Both the position numbers and the translations under genes were made by a program. This document shows, in pieces, positions 49,701-58,242 of a stretch of DNA of 64,000 nucleotides. Source of the DNA: Mariniphaga sp. (lineage in GTDB: Bacteria > Bacteroidota > Bacteroidia > Bacteroidales > Prolixibacteraceae); assembly GCA_010906965.1 (NCBI GenBank), contig JAAFHB010000004.1, positions 1-64,000 on the forward strand, given 5' to 3'. The notes under the pieces were generated by a model. The model had not been told where the DNA came from. It saw only the letters and a program-made list of their open reading frames with translations, and ran no database searches. How positions within the stretch are numbered: the stretch's first letter is position 1; every line of letters begins with the position of its first letter.

Positions 49701-50227
49701 GAAAAAGTTCCGCTGTTGTCTGTAACTACGCCTGTGGTAGTCCCTTTTACAACAACAGAAACCCCGGGGAGTGATGCGCCGGTTGAGTCTGTGACTTTGC
49801 CGGTTACTTTTTTACCCTGTTGCTGGTTACTTTGCGCCATAAATCCAGCCTGATCGGCCTTGTTGGTCAGCACAATCTGGCGGTCAACAACCGTGTAAAC
49901 GACGCCGGTTTCCTGGAAAAGACCGTTGAGAATCTCGTCAATTCTTTCATCTTTTGCATCAACACTCACTTTACGGTTGACATCTACCAGTTTGCTGTTG
50001 TAAAGGAAGAAGAACTCACTTTTGTCTTCGATCTGATCCAGTACCTGCTTAACCGCAACACCTTTAAGTTGTAGGGTCATTTTAGTCGTTTGGGAATACG
50101 CTTCGGAAGCTACCATCTGTGTAATAGCCATGAAGAACAGAAACGTCGTAAGTTTCATAATCATCCAGGTTTTTCGGAGATGGACATTTTTTTCACATCC
50201 CCGCATTAAACGGAATTTTTTTTTCAT
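46766..50227 (-). CDS. susC: SusC/RagA-family TonB-linked outer membrane protein with N-terminal STN domain
   Basis: STN-like 'QLKGVAVKQVLDQIEDKSEFFFLYNSKLVDVNRKVSV', CarbopepD-like 'KKVTGKVTDSTGASLPGVSVVVKGTTTGVVTD', 'VVVGYGTQKKINLTGAIEQV', 'DASASAIYGARASYGVILVTTKKG'. Confidence 0.96.
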   Translation of the reverse strand: MKKKFRLMRGCEKNVHLRKTWMIMKLTTFLFFMAITQMVASEAYSQTTKMTLQLKGVAVKQVLDQIEDKSEFFFLYNSKLVDVNRKVSVDAKDERIDEILNGLFQETGVVYTVVDRQIVLTNKADQAGFMAQSNQQQGKKVTGKVTDSTGASLPGVSVVVKGTTTGVVTDNSGTFSLANIPENATLQFSFVGMKMQEIAIGNKTTMNVALGEETIGVDEVVVVGYGTQKKINLTGAIEQVTSKDLAKKSVSNMGQALQGLIPNLNVTTANGNPVANASYNIRGGTSFSGGSFQTGTPLILVDGVPMDINNLSPDDIDNITVIKDASASAIYGARASYGVILVTTKKGNKDSTPQIMYSGSSQVQVPVNDPGLLNSVEYQQAIMNATTLEGGNPSADDNYKLTQVNNYFNNPETAQSYYMNGSAIVWVGNVNPWKEVIRKSTPMQNHLLSVSGGGSKSSYHASFGYRDQDGIMKQNQDFKKTYNASLGFSTEVTNWLKIDTKAIYTLYNSQIPHGFGGYVEGANYFEFMAMQGWRNLMTPLLTPTDSPVGTRLTANFANGMQGNIKTKSGTLMLKVGATVKIIDGLSFKTDFAYRTINTNEKLFLPLFPNIDRSWTPRASEGNSTVKKTHYQSDYTVYNAYLDFSKNIAEKHELAMVAGFNQELYQDESLWAQGQDLVSDNIPVLQLASGVRTLGDGESHWAIRGAFGRFNYIFDKKYLFEMNGRYDGTSKFPKDSRFKFFPSFSAGWRISEEVFMKGLQPIIPNLKLRASYGSLGNQDVANYAYISTYGLTPQVGYVINGTRPIGITPPGLVSSNLTWETASTLDFGVDVTVLDKLTLNYDWYNRKTKAILTSAEKLPSVLGTSVPNQNSGSMKTTGWEFSARWNDRLKNGLSYSIAFVLSDNQSEIISYSGNPQKLISSLYQGKKMGEIWGYESENIFQTYEEIANAPNQSKINGGVWRPGDVRYKDLNNDKIIGFGSTTVNDPGDKKILGNSTPRYQYGLNIDVAWKSLDFNIFWQGTGERDYWTDSYYYWGLIKGSNINGGSGTKYTYYDSWTPERTNAFFPAFKPALKNKEVQSRYMLNAAYARLKNITFGYTLPQWLSKKIAISKLRVYASGYNLLTISKVPDVLDPELMGDAYPMLHSYTFGVQVTF

Positions 50228-50338
50228 ACTTTTGAAATGATTTTAGTTATTACTATTTATCCAGGCAATCTTTCGTCGAAAAAAGTTTTGCCAGTACGTG
50301 TCGGGGCAGGTGTGGCTAACATCTTCCCCGATATTTTT

Positions 50339-51385
50339 TTAACTTTTTTTCTTCATCAGAAATACTTTTTGTTTGGTGAAATCTCCACTTGTCAGCGCCT
50401 TCCGATCTGTAATCCTGTAATCAATCGGGGCAGACAATTTTAATAAATTCAATACCTGTACCAGGTTTTCGTTGCGGAATGTTGCTTTATAAATGTAATT
50501 GTTTATTTCAGGATCACTGATTGTAATCTCTACATTAAACCAGCGGCTCAGCCTTTTTACCACATCTTCCATCGAATCGTCCTGGAAAATAAGGTTCCCG
50601 TCACGCCATGCAATATACTTTGCAACATCTACTTCCCGGGTTGTGACCTTTTGAATCTCTTTTTCATAAATAGCCCTTTGTCCGGGTATCATATTGCCGT
50701 ATTCTTTTACAATTGGCCCTTTTTCGGAAGAGAGTGCCACTTTTCCTGTCACCAAAACAACTTCTGATTGGGTTTCATCATCAAAACTTACCACATTAAA
50801 AGAGGTACCCAGAACTTCCACTTTCAGTTCGTTGGTATTTACACGGAAAGGAAGTTTCTCATTTTTAGTTACCTCGAAAAAGGCTTCACCTTTAAGCATT
50901 ACCTCTCTTTTGTTTCCGGCAAAACGGGTTGGGAATTGCAGTTCTGATCCTGAATTCAGCCAGACCTTTGTCCCATCGGCAAGTGCAAATTGGGTGACCA
51001 TCCCCTGCCGGGAGGAGATCGTCTGCATCATTACCTGCTCTTGCGGAATTACTTTTGTTTCGTTTTGAAAGGTCAGGTAACCTGAATAAATCAATAAGGG
51101 GAGTAATAGTATTGCTGCAACGCGCTGAATCGTAATCCACCATTTAGCCGACTGCGGCTGCGATATTTTTGCATTGACCTTTTTTAAAGCCTCAAAGGAG
51201 TTGAACTGCTCCATCTCATTGAGCAAAGTAAGGGCTTGCCATGATTTCATGCTTTCGAGGTAGAATGCTTCATTGTCAGGCGATTCACTTCTCCAATCAT
51301 CAATCATTGCCCGGTCTTTATCAGACACGTCACCAGATAAATATCCGGGCAATAACGCTTCTATTTCACTAAAACTAATCTTCAT
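50339..51385 (-). CDS. FecR-family anti-sigma factor
   Basis: One TM, 'ADGTKVWLNSGSELQFPTRFAGNKREVMLKGEAFFEVTKNEKLPFRV', C-terminal 'DSMEDVVKRLSRWFNVEITI'. Confidence 0.94.
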   Translation of the reverse strand: MKISFSEIEALLPGYLSGDVSDKDRAMIDDWRSESPDNEAFYLESMKSWQALTLLNEMEQFNSFEALKKVNAKISQPQSAKWWITIQRVAAILLLPLLIYSGYLTFQNETKVIPQEQVMMQTISSRQGMVTQFALADGTKVWLNSGSELQFPTRFAGNKREVMLKGEAFFEVTKNEKLPFRVNTNELKVEVLGTSFNVVSFDDETQSEVVLVTGKVALSSEKGPIVKEYGNMIPGQRAIYEKEIQKVTTREVDVAKYIAWRDGNLIFQDDSMEDVVKRLSRWFNVEITISDPEINNYIYKATFRNENLVQVLNLLKLSAPIDYRITDRKALTSGDFTKQKVFLMKKKS

Positions 51386-51695
51386 CTGCTATACTAATAA
51401 TTGGAAAAATGCTGTGTGCATCTGGTCTGTTCAGTATTAAGACGACTAAAGACATTGGCACACATATACTGAAATTAAATATTTTTGGTTGGAAAACGGA
51501 AATCAGCTCTCTTACATTCGTTAATTTTTTCACCTTCTCATTTACTCTGCCTCACCTTAATGCATCTAATAACCTTATTTTTACTGGAAATTATCAAGAT
51601 TTTTTTCATTGTGTAGGTTACCATTTGCGGTGCATACGACAAAATATTTTCTATTAGCATTTCGAGATGCACCTTTATCTTGTTTCCAGTTCTTA

Positions 51696-51747
51696 CCCCG
51701 GGTTGCGTGCTCCCGAGAGGAACGATTCGGGATACTTACCCGGGGTT
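51696..51747. repeat. Nested palindromic element (possible REP-like)
   Basis: ACCCCGGGT ... ACCCGGGGT outer arms with TCCCGA ... TCGGGA inner arms. Confidence 0.6.
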
Positions 51748-51865
51748 ATTTAAATTAAACCCATTCAGGGTTTTATAATTGTCATTCAGTATATTATATG
51801 ACGTATTCTCATTTCCACTCTCCCCATTCTCTAGGTCTCCCCTTCGCCTTTTCGCCCCTTCTTCA

Positions 51866-52432
51866 TTATCCTATCAGCCATCCTATCAACCATATTTGTA
51901 GAAATTCGACAAGTTCTTTCCGAAGGATTTTCAACGAATTACTGATTTGCAACTCAACCGTGCGTTTCGAAATTTCCAGTTTGTCCGAAATTTCCTGATT
52001 CGACAATCCGTTGAGGCGGCTTAACTCAAAAATTTCACGACAGCGGGGAGGTAGTTTTGACATGCTTTTTTCAATTGCCTGACGCAATTCTGATTCGGCG
52101 AAATAATGGTCGAAGGAATTGTCTTCATTTTCGGCAGTGAAGAGTATAAATGCTTTGTATTTTTCGGTGACTTTTCGGTGTTTTTCGGAATCAAGACACC
52201 TGTTTTTCACGCCGGCAAAGAGGTATGATTTCAAAGAGGTACTGATTTGCATATGGGGCGCTTCCAGCCAGACAGTAACAAAAAAATCCTGCACAAGATC
52301 TTCAACAGCATCTCTGTCGTGCAGGTATTTCATGGCAAATGCACAAAGAGAGGAGTAGTAATAATTGAAAATATAGTCGAATATTACTTTGTCCCTCCGT
52401 CCGAGTCCTTCTATCAACAAAAGATCTTTCAA
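51866..52432 (-). CDS. RNA polymerase ECF sigma factor (FecI/RpoE-like)
   Basis: 'DRDAVEDLVQDFFVTVW' region 2 and 'LPPRCREIFELSRLNGLSNQEISDKLEISKRTVELQISNSLKILRKEL' region 4. Confidence 0.94.
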   Translation of the reverse strand: MKDLLLIEGLGRRDKVIFDYIFNYYYSSLCAFAMKYLHDRDAVEDLVQDFFVTVWLEAPHMQISTSLKSYLFAGVKNRCLDSEKHRKVTEKYKAFILFTAENEDNSFDHYFAESELRQAIEKSMSKLPPRCREIFELSRLNGLSNQEISDKLEISKRTVELQISNSLKILRKELVEFLQIWLIGWLIG

Positions 52433-52695
52433 CGCCGTTCTGTTAGTTCTACCGCAAAACTAACACTATTCAGAGTGAAAAAACGATAAACTTTTAAAAA
52501 TTGCCATATTCATTTTTTTGTGAACCTTAGCGTCTTGGAGACTTAGTGGCATTCTTTATCTTTTGGCTTATCGGAGTAGACTCAATATCCTAATTTTCAA
52601 ATAGCGGGAAACGTCGTTGGGTAAAGCGATGAAGTCAGATACCGGAAAGTATGCCGATTATTTCAAAACGACACTTGATAGTATATTTTCATGTT

Positions 52696-53571
52696 TTAAA
52701 CCCTTCTTTTTCTGTATTCGGCGGGTGACATGTCCATTACCTTCCGGAACACGCGCGAGAAATAAAACTGATCGTCGAAACCGGTTTCGCGCGACACATC
52801 CGCAATCGTCCAGCCTGAATTATCAAGAAGACGGCAGGCTCGCTGAATTTTTAGCTGAATGAAATAATCGATGGGCGGATGACCTGTCCGGTTCAGGAAA
52901 AGGCGCGAATAATGGGAAGCCGACAGTCCTGTTTCCCTGGCGATATCTCCAAGTTTCAGCTTTTTACGGAGGTTCTCGAGCATGAAATTGATGCTTTGTG
53001 CAATTGGGTCGTTCTCTCCTGCTTGCTTCACCAATCTGAACTGGCTCAGGTGTGTGAATGATGCAAGCAAATAATTCAAGCAAAGATTAATATATTCAAG
53101 TGTCTCGATGCTGAAGCCCCGGTCGAGATTACGCAAGATCTCTGCGAACAAATCAATCCGGTCGCTGATACGCGATGTTTTACTTCGGTCGATTTGCAAA
53201 CACTGGCAGGCCTGACGCGCAAATAAACCGGCTTTGGCTCCGGAAAAATGAATCCAGTAAATCGACCACGGATTTTGCACGTCGGAATGATAGGCATGTG
53301 TCATACCTGCCGGAATAATGAAATAATGATCGGCTAAAACCAGATGCGAAGTCTCTCCCAGTCTAATTTCACCCTGTCCTTCAATGCAATAGATCAGAAT
53401 AAATTGAGCACTTCCGGTGGGACGCTCTCTAAAGTGGTGACTTGCCTGTGGATAATAGCCTATATCTGTGAGGTACAAATCCGAAATCAGCGGATTTCCT
53501 TTGATCAGTCCGATAATCTTTTCCGGAAGCACAAAGCTTATCTGCCCCGGAAATCCATCTTCTTTCTTCAT
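52696..53571 (-). CDS. AraC-family transcriptional regulator with cupin sensor domain
   Basis: C-terminal 'KLGDIARETGLSASHYSRLFLNRTGHPPIDYFIQLKIQRACRLLDNSGWTIADVSRETGFDDQFYFSRVFRKVMDMSPAEYRKR'. Confidence 0.94.
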   Translation of the reverse strand: MKKEDGFPGQISFVLPEKIIGLIKGNPLISDLYLTDIGYYPQASHHFRERPTGSAQFILIYCIEGQGEIRLGETSHLVLADHYFIIPAGMTHAYHSDVQNPWSIYWIHFSGAKAGLFARQACQCLQIDRSKTSRISDRIDLFAEILRNLDRGFSIETLEYINLCLNYLLASFTHLSQFRLVKQAGENDPIAQSINFMLENLRKKLKLGDIARETGLSASHYSRLFLNRTGHPPIDYFIQLKIQRACRLLDNSGWTIADVSRETGFDDQFYFSRVFRKVMDMSPAEYRKRRV

Positions 53572-53786
53572 TTCTATTCTAATTTATGCTAAAAATCATC
53601 GAATTGTCAATGTATTCAACTAAGAAAAGCAGTTGTATTTGTTTTAAATCAACACAAAATATGCTAAATTTCAGCGCTTAAATGATTATTAAGTCTTATC
53701 AAATAAACGGCGGTAAAATTAATGAAATGATGATATAATCCATAAAATCATAGAATCGTTCATTTTATGAGTAAGATCCAGGATTG

Positions 53787-53794
53787 TATCTTTG
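53787..53794 (+). promoter_or_regulatory. Candidate -7 box TATCTTTG
   Basis: Matches TAnnTTTG 22 bp upstream of the MFS gene. Confidence 0.4.
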
Positions 53795-53815
53795 CTTCAG
53801 CTAAATCATTAACTC

Positions 53816-55207
53816 GTGGACAAAACAAAATTCAACAAACAATTTATTCTTGGTATCACACTCGTGTCGGCCATGGGTGGCCTTTTATTCGGTTACGACT
53901 GGGTTGTAATCGGCGGGGCCAAACCGTTTTACGAGCGGTTTTTTGACATTACCAACTCACCTTATATGCAAGGCTGGGCCATGAGTAGTGCATTGATCGG
54001 CTGTCTTGTCGGGGCGATGGCATCGGGTTATCTTGCCGACCGTTTCGGGCGCAAACGGCCGCTGATTGCCGCGGCGGCATTGTTCACAATAGCAGCTTTG
54101 GGGACAGGTGCTGCTAACCAATTTACGATTTTCATCATCTTCCGGCTTGTCGGAGGATTGGGAATAGGGCTTGCCTCTGCCATTTCACCGATGTATATTG
54201 CCGAGATTTCACCGGCTAAAATGCGTGGTCGGTTGGTTTCGGTCAATCAGCTCACCATCGTGATCGGTATTTTAGCGGCTCAAATCATCAACTACCTGAT
54301 TGCAGAAAAGGTTCCCGAAGGTGTTACAGATTCGATGATCCTTCAGTCATGGAACGGACAAACAGGCTGGCGATGGATGTTCTGGGCCGGAACCGTACCA
54401 GCTGTGATGTTCTTTATATTCTCCTTTTTTATTCCTGAAAGTCCCCGCTTCCTGGCAAAATCAGGAAAATGGAAATCGGCAGCAGCCATCCTGGAAAGGA
54501 TTGGCGGCGCTCAATATGCCATTCAGGAACAAAAAGATATCGCAGAAACCTTACATGGAACCAGCTCAAAGATCGATTGGAAGGCATTATCATCGAAAAA
54601 AGTACGACCAGTTCTCGTATTAGGTGTTGTTCTGGCTGTGTTCCAGCAATGGTGCGGCATCAATGTGATTTTTAATTATGCTGAAGAAGTTTTTACCTCA
54701 GCCGGATATTCGGTTGGTGATATGCTCTTTAATATAGTGATTACGGGAACTGTGAACCTGGTCTTCACATTTTTGGCGATGCGGATGGTCGATAGCTGGG
54801 GACGTCGCAAACTGATGTTGCTAGGTTCAATCGGATTGGCGGTTATCTATTTTATGCTCGGTTCGAGTTATTATTTCGAACTGAAAGGATTAGCGATACT
54901 GGTGCTTGTAATGGTAGCGATTGCTACTTACGCGATGACTTTAGCCCCGATCACGTGGGTTGTGCTTTCTGAAATATTCCCAAACAGCATACGTGGCACT
55001 GCCATGGCAATTTCGACAACTGCACTTTGGATCGCTTGTTTTGTACTCACCTACACGTTCCCTATTCTGAACAAACTGTTGAACGCAAGCGGAACATTTT
55101 GGTTGTACGGATTCATCTGCTTCTTCGGTTTCCTGTTTATCCTGAAAAAATTGCCTGAAACCAAGGGGAAGAGTCTGGAAGAAATTGAAAAAGGGAATCA
55201 ATCCTGA
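53816..55207 (+). CDS. MFS sugar porter (XylE/AraE-like)
   Basis: 'SAMGGLLFGYDWVVIGGA', 'GYLADRFGRKRPL', 'RLVGGLGIGLASAISPMYIAEISPAKMRGRLVSVNQL', 'PETKGKSLEEIE'; GTG start. Confidence 0.94.
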   Translation: MDKTKFNKQFILGITLVSAMGGLLFGYDWVVIGGAKPFYERFFDITNSPYMQGWAMSSALIGCLVGAMASGYLADRFGRKRPLIAAAALFTIAALGTGAANQFTIFIIFRLVGGLGIGLASAISPMYIAEISPAKMRGRLVSVNQLTIVIGILAAQIINYLIAEKVPEGVTDSMILQSWNGQTGWRWMFWAGTVPAVMFFIFSFFIPESPRFLAKSGKWKSAAAILERIGGAQYAIQEQKDIAETLHGTSSKIDWKALSSKKVRPVLVLGVVLAVFQQWCGINVIFNYAEEVFTSAGYSVGDMLFNIVITGTVNLVFTFLAMRMVDSWGRRKLMLLGSIGLAVIYFMLGSSYYFELKGLAILVLVMVAIATYAMTLAPITWVVLSEIFPNSIRGTAMAISTTALWIACFVLTYTFPILNKLLNASGTFWLYGFICFFGFLFILKKLPETKGKSLEEIEKGNQS

Positions 55208-55248
55208 AAGGATGACATGATTAAAGATTTGAGGTTGAATGAACAGAT

Positions 55249-55301
55249 CCATGAATCCCGAAGGGATGACATAAATAATACCATCCCTTCGGGATTCATG
55301 G
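55249..55301. repeat. Long palindrome after the MFS gene (terminator or dispersed repeat)
   Basis: 20-bp perfect arms CCATGAATCCCGAAGGGATG / CATCCCTTCGGGATTCATGG; a related 'AATCCTGAAAGGATGACAT' half-site sits at ~55200-55218. Confidence 0.85.
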
Positions 55302-55394
55302 TTCAAACGAGACTGCATCATTATAATCATGACACACCATTGGTGTTAAAAATGGGTATAAAAAAAATCTTGATAATCTTAATAAATCATCAAT

Positions 55395-58232
55395 ATGAAA
55401 TCCAAATTATTACTTATCACCGTTCTTGCTATTCTGACTATCTCGTGTCAAAAACAAGCCATCCAACAAAAAATTAACCTCGCCGGAACCTGGCAGTATG
55501 CACTTGATCCTTCTGACAAAGGTATTTCGGAAGGATGGTTCAACCAGATTTTATTGGATACCCTTACTTTGCCCGGATCACTAACCTCAAATGGGAAAGG
55601 TGATGACATCACATTGACAACCCCATGGACAGGGCAAATCGTGGATAGTTCATTCTATAAAAACCCGGAATATGCCAAATACCGTGAACCGGGAAACATC
55701 AAGATTCCATTCTGGCTGCAACCTTTAAAATATTATAAAGGTGCCGCCTGGTATCAGAAAGATGTCGTTATACCAAAGGATTGGGATGGACAGTTTATTG
55801 GATTATTCCTCGAACGGTGCCATTGGGAAAGCCGGTTATGGGTTGACGGAAAGGAAGCGGGTATGCAAAATTCACTTGGAACACCCCATCAGTACGATCT
55901 GACTAAAATGTTGGCTCCCGGAAAGCACCGCCTGACAGTGTGTATTGATAACCGCACCAAAGAGATTGATCCGGGTGTAAACTCGCACAGCATTTCGGAT
56001 CACACCCAAACCAACTGGAATGGCATGATTGGTCAGCTATATCTTGAGGCCAGACCGTCTGTAAACATCCGCAATATACAGGTTTATCCTGATATTCAGA
56101 ATAAAACAGTTAAAGCTAAAGTAAAGGTGATCAATTCTTCAGAACGAACTGTTAAAGTTGAACTCTCGTTAATCGTTACAGGTGCCGGAACTCCCGGTAG
56201 TAAAGCAAGCAACTTTGTACTTGTTGCCGGCGATAATATCCTGACCATGGAATATCCGATGGGAAACGACCTGAAACTTTGGAACGAATTTCATCCTGAA
56301 ATTTACAAGCTCACGGCAGTTTTAAAGGACCAGAATTCGAAAATGGCCGATACCAGCCAGACAACTTTTGGAATGCGTGAATTTAAGGCTGTTGGCAAAC
56401 AATTGCAAATCAATGGCCAGCCAACCTTTCTACGCGGCACACTCGAATGTGCGATCTTCCCAAAAACAGGTTATCCTGCAACTGATATAAAAGAATGGCT
56501 TCGTATATTTAATGTTAGCCGTGCTCATGGACTGAACCATATGCGTTTCCACTCGTGGTGCCCGCCACAAGCCGCCTTCGATGCTGCCGATCAAACCGGG
56601 TTCTATCTTCAGGTGGAATGTTCGTCATGGGCTAATCAATCAACCACTTTGGGAGATGGAAAGCCGTTTGACAAATACCTTTACGAAGAGAGCCAACGCA
56701 TGGTCGAACAATACGGAAATCATCCTTCGTTCTGCATGATGCTTTACGGAAATGAACCTGGTGGTGACAATCAAATCCCTTTCCTGACTGAGTTTGTCAA
56801 ATTCTGGAAAAACCTGGATAGCCGACGGATTTATACCTCCGGCGCAGGTTGGCCAAACCTTCCCGTAAATGATTATTTAAGTTCTGCTGACCCACGTATT
56901 CAGGGTTGGGGACAGGAGTTGAAAAGCATCATTAACGGCGAAGCTCCACGCACCGATTACGATTGGTCAAATAAAATTTCAAAATTCACACAACCAGTTG
57001 TTAGTCATGAAATTGGTCAATGGTGCGTTTACCCTAATTTTAAAGAAATTGCCAAATACGATGGCGTCATGCGTGCCCGAAACTTCGAATTGTTCCAGGA
57101 AACCCTTAAAGATCATGGCATGGCTCAACTGGGTGACAGCTTTTTACTGGCTTCGGGCAAATTGCAGGCTTTGTGTTATAAAGCCGATATTGAAGCAGCT
57201 TTGCGCACCAAAGATTTTGGCGGATTTCAGTTGCTCGATCTTCATGATTTCCCCGGACAAGGAACTGCATTGGTAGGCGTTTTGGATGCTTTTTGGGGCG
57301 AGAAGGGATATATTTCACCCGCAGAATACAAGCGTTTTTGCAACAGCACGGTTCCGCTGGCGCGTCTGAAAAAGTGTGTTTTCGCGAACAACGAAATTTT
57401 TGAAGCAGCTGTCGAGGTTGCTCACTACGGAGACGGAGCGATGAAGGGTTGTACGCCAGAATGGAAAATCACCGATAAAAATGGCAAAGAGATTACCTCA
57501 GGCAAATTCTCCAGTACAGATATTCCACTTGGAAATGGCTTTAAACTTGGCGATGTTTCTTTCCCGTTAGCAACAGTTTTAAAGCCTGAAAACCTGAAAC
57601 TTGAAGTAACAGTCAATGGCTTAAGCAATAGCTGGGACTTCTGGGTTTATCCGCTAAAAAAGGAGGTAATTAAAGGAGCAGAAGAAATAAGAACAGTTCA
57701 GAAAATTGATGCCCAAACTGCTCAATTTCTTGTAAATGGCGGTTCTGTTATTCTCACCTTGAAAAAAGGGACGCTCCCTCAGAAAATGGGTGGCGATATC
57801 AAGATTGGTTTCTCAAGTATTTTCTGGAATACAGCCTGGACACGCGGACAGGCACCTCACACACTTGGGATTCTTTGCAATCCGAAACATCCGGCGCTGA
57901 GCGAATTTCCAACCGACTACTACAGTAACTGGCAATGGTGGGATGCGATGAGCCATTCAGGTGCGATCAATATCAGCTGTTTCCCATCCACGATTAAACC
58001 GATTGTCAGGGTGATTGACGACTGGGTTACAAACCGTCCATTGGCATTGATTTTTGAAGGTAAAGTCGGCAAAGGAAAAATTCTGGTTTCGGGAATCGAC
58101 CTGGTACAGGATTTCGACAAACGTCCTGAAGCACAACAATTGCTTTTTAGCCTTAAAAAATACATGGCCGGATCAAAATTCAATCCAACGGTGGAACTAA
58201 ATATGGATGAGCTGAAAAAATTGTATAATTAA
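55395..58232 (+). CDS. Glycoside hydrolase family 2-like lipoprotein
   Basis: Lipobox 'LTISCQKQ'; sugar-binding 'LFLERCHWESRLWVDGKEAG'; putative catalytic 'FCMMLYGNEPGG' and 'VVSHEIGQW'. Confidence 0.87.
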   Translation: MKSKLLLITVLAILTISCQKQAIQQKINLAGTWQYALDPSDKGISEGWFNQILLDTLTLPGSLTSNGKGDDITLTTPWTGQIVDSSFYKNPEYAKYREPGNIKIPFWLQPLKYYKGAAWYQKDVVIPKDWDGQFIGLFLERCHWESRLWVDGKEAGMQNSLGTPHQYDLTKMLAPGKHRLTVCIDNRTKEIDPGVNSHSISDHTQTNWNGMIGQLYLEARPSVNIRNIQVYPDIQNKTVKAKVKVINSSERTVKVELSLIVTGAGTPGSKASNFVLVAGDNILTMEYPMGNDLKLWNEFHPEIYKLTAVLKDQNSKMADTSQTTFGMREFKAVGKQLQINGQPTFLRGTLECAIFPKTGYPATDIKEWLRIFNVSRAHGLNHMRFHSWCPPQAAFDAADQTGFYLQVECSSWANQSTTLGDGKPFDKYLYEESQRMVEQYGNHPSFCMMLYGNEPGGDNQIPFLTEFVKFWKNLDSRRIYTSGAGWPNLPVNDYLSSADPRIQGWGQELKSIINGEAPRTDYDWSNKISKFTQPVVSHEIGQWCVYPNFKEIAKYDGVMRARNFELFQETLKDHGMAQLGDSFLLASGKLQALCYKADIEAALRTKDFGGFQLLDLHDFPGQGTALVGVLDAFWGEKGYISPAEYKRFCNSTVPLARLKKCVFANNEIFEAAVEVAHYGDGAMKGCTPEWKITDKNGKEITSGKFSSTDIPLGNGFKLGDVSFPLATVLKPENLKLEVTVNGLSNSWDFWVYPLKKEVIKGAEEIRTVQKIDAQTAQFLVNGGSVILTLKKGTLPQKMGGDIKIGFSSIFWNTAWTRGQAPHTLGILCNPKHPALSEFPTDYYSNWQWWDAMSHSGAINISCFPSTIKPIVRVIDDWVTNRPLALIFEGKVGKGKILVSGIDLVQDFDKRPEAQQLLFSLKKYMAGSKFNPTVELNMDELKKLYN

Positions 58233-58242
58233 AATAATTATC

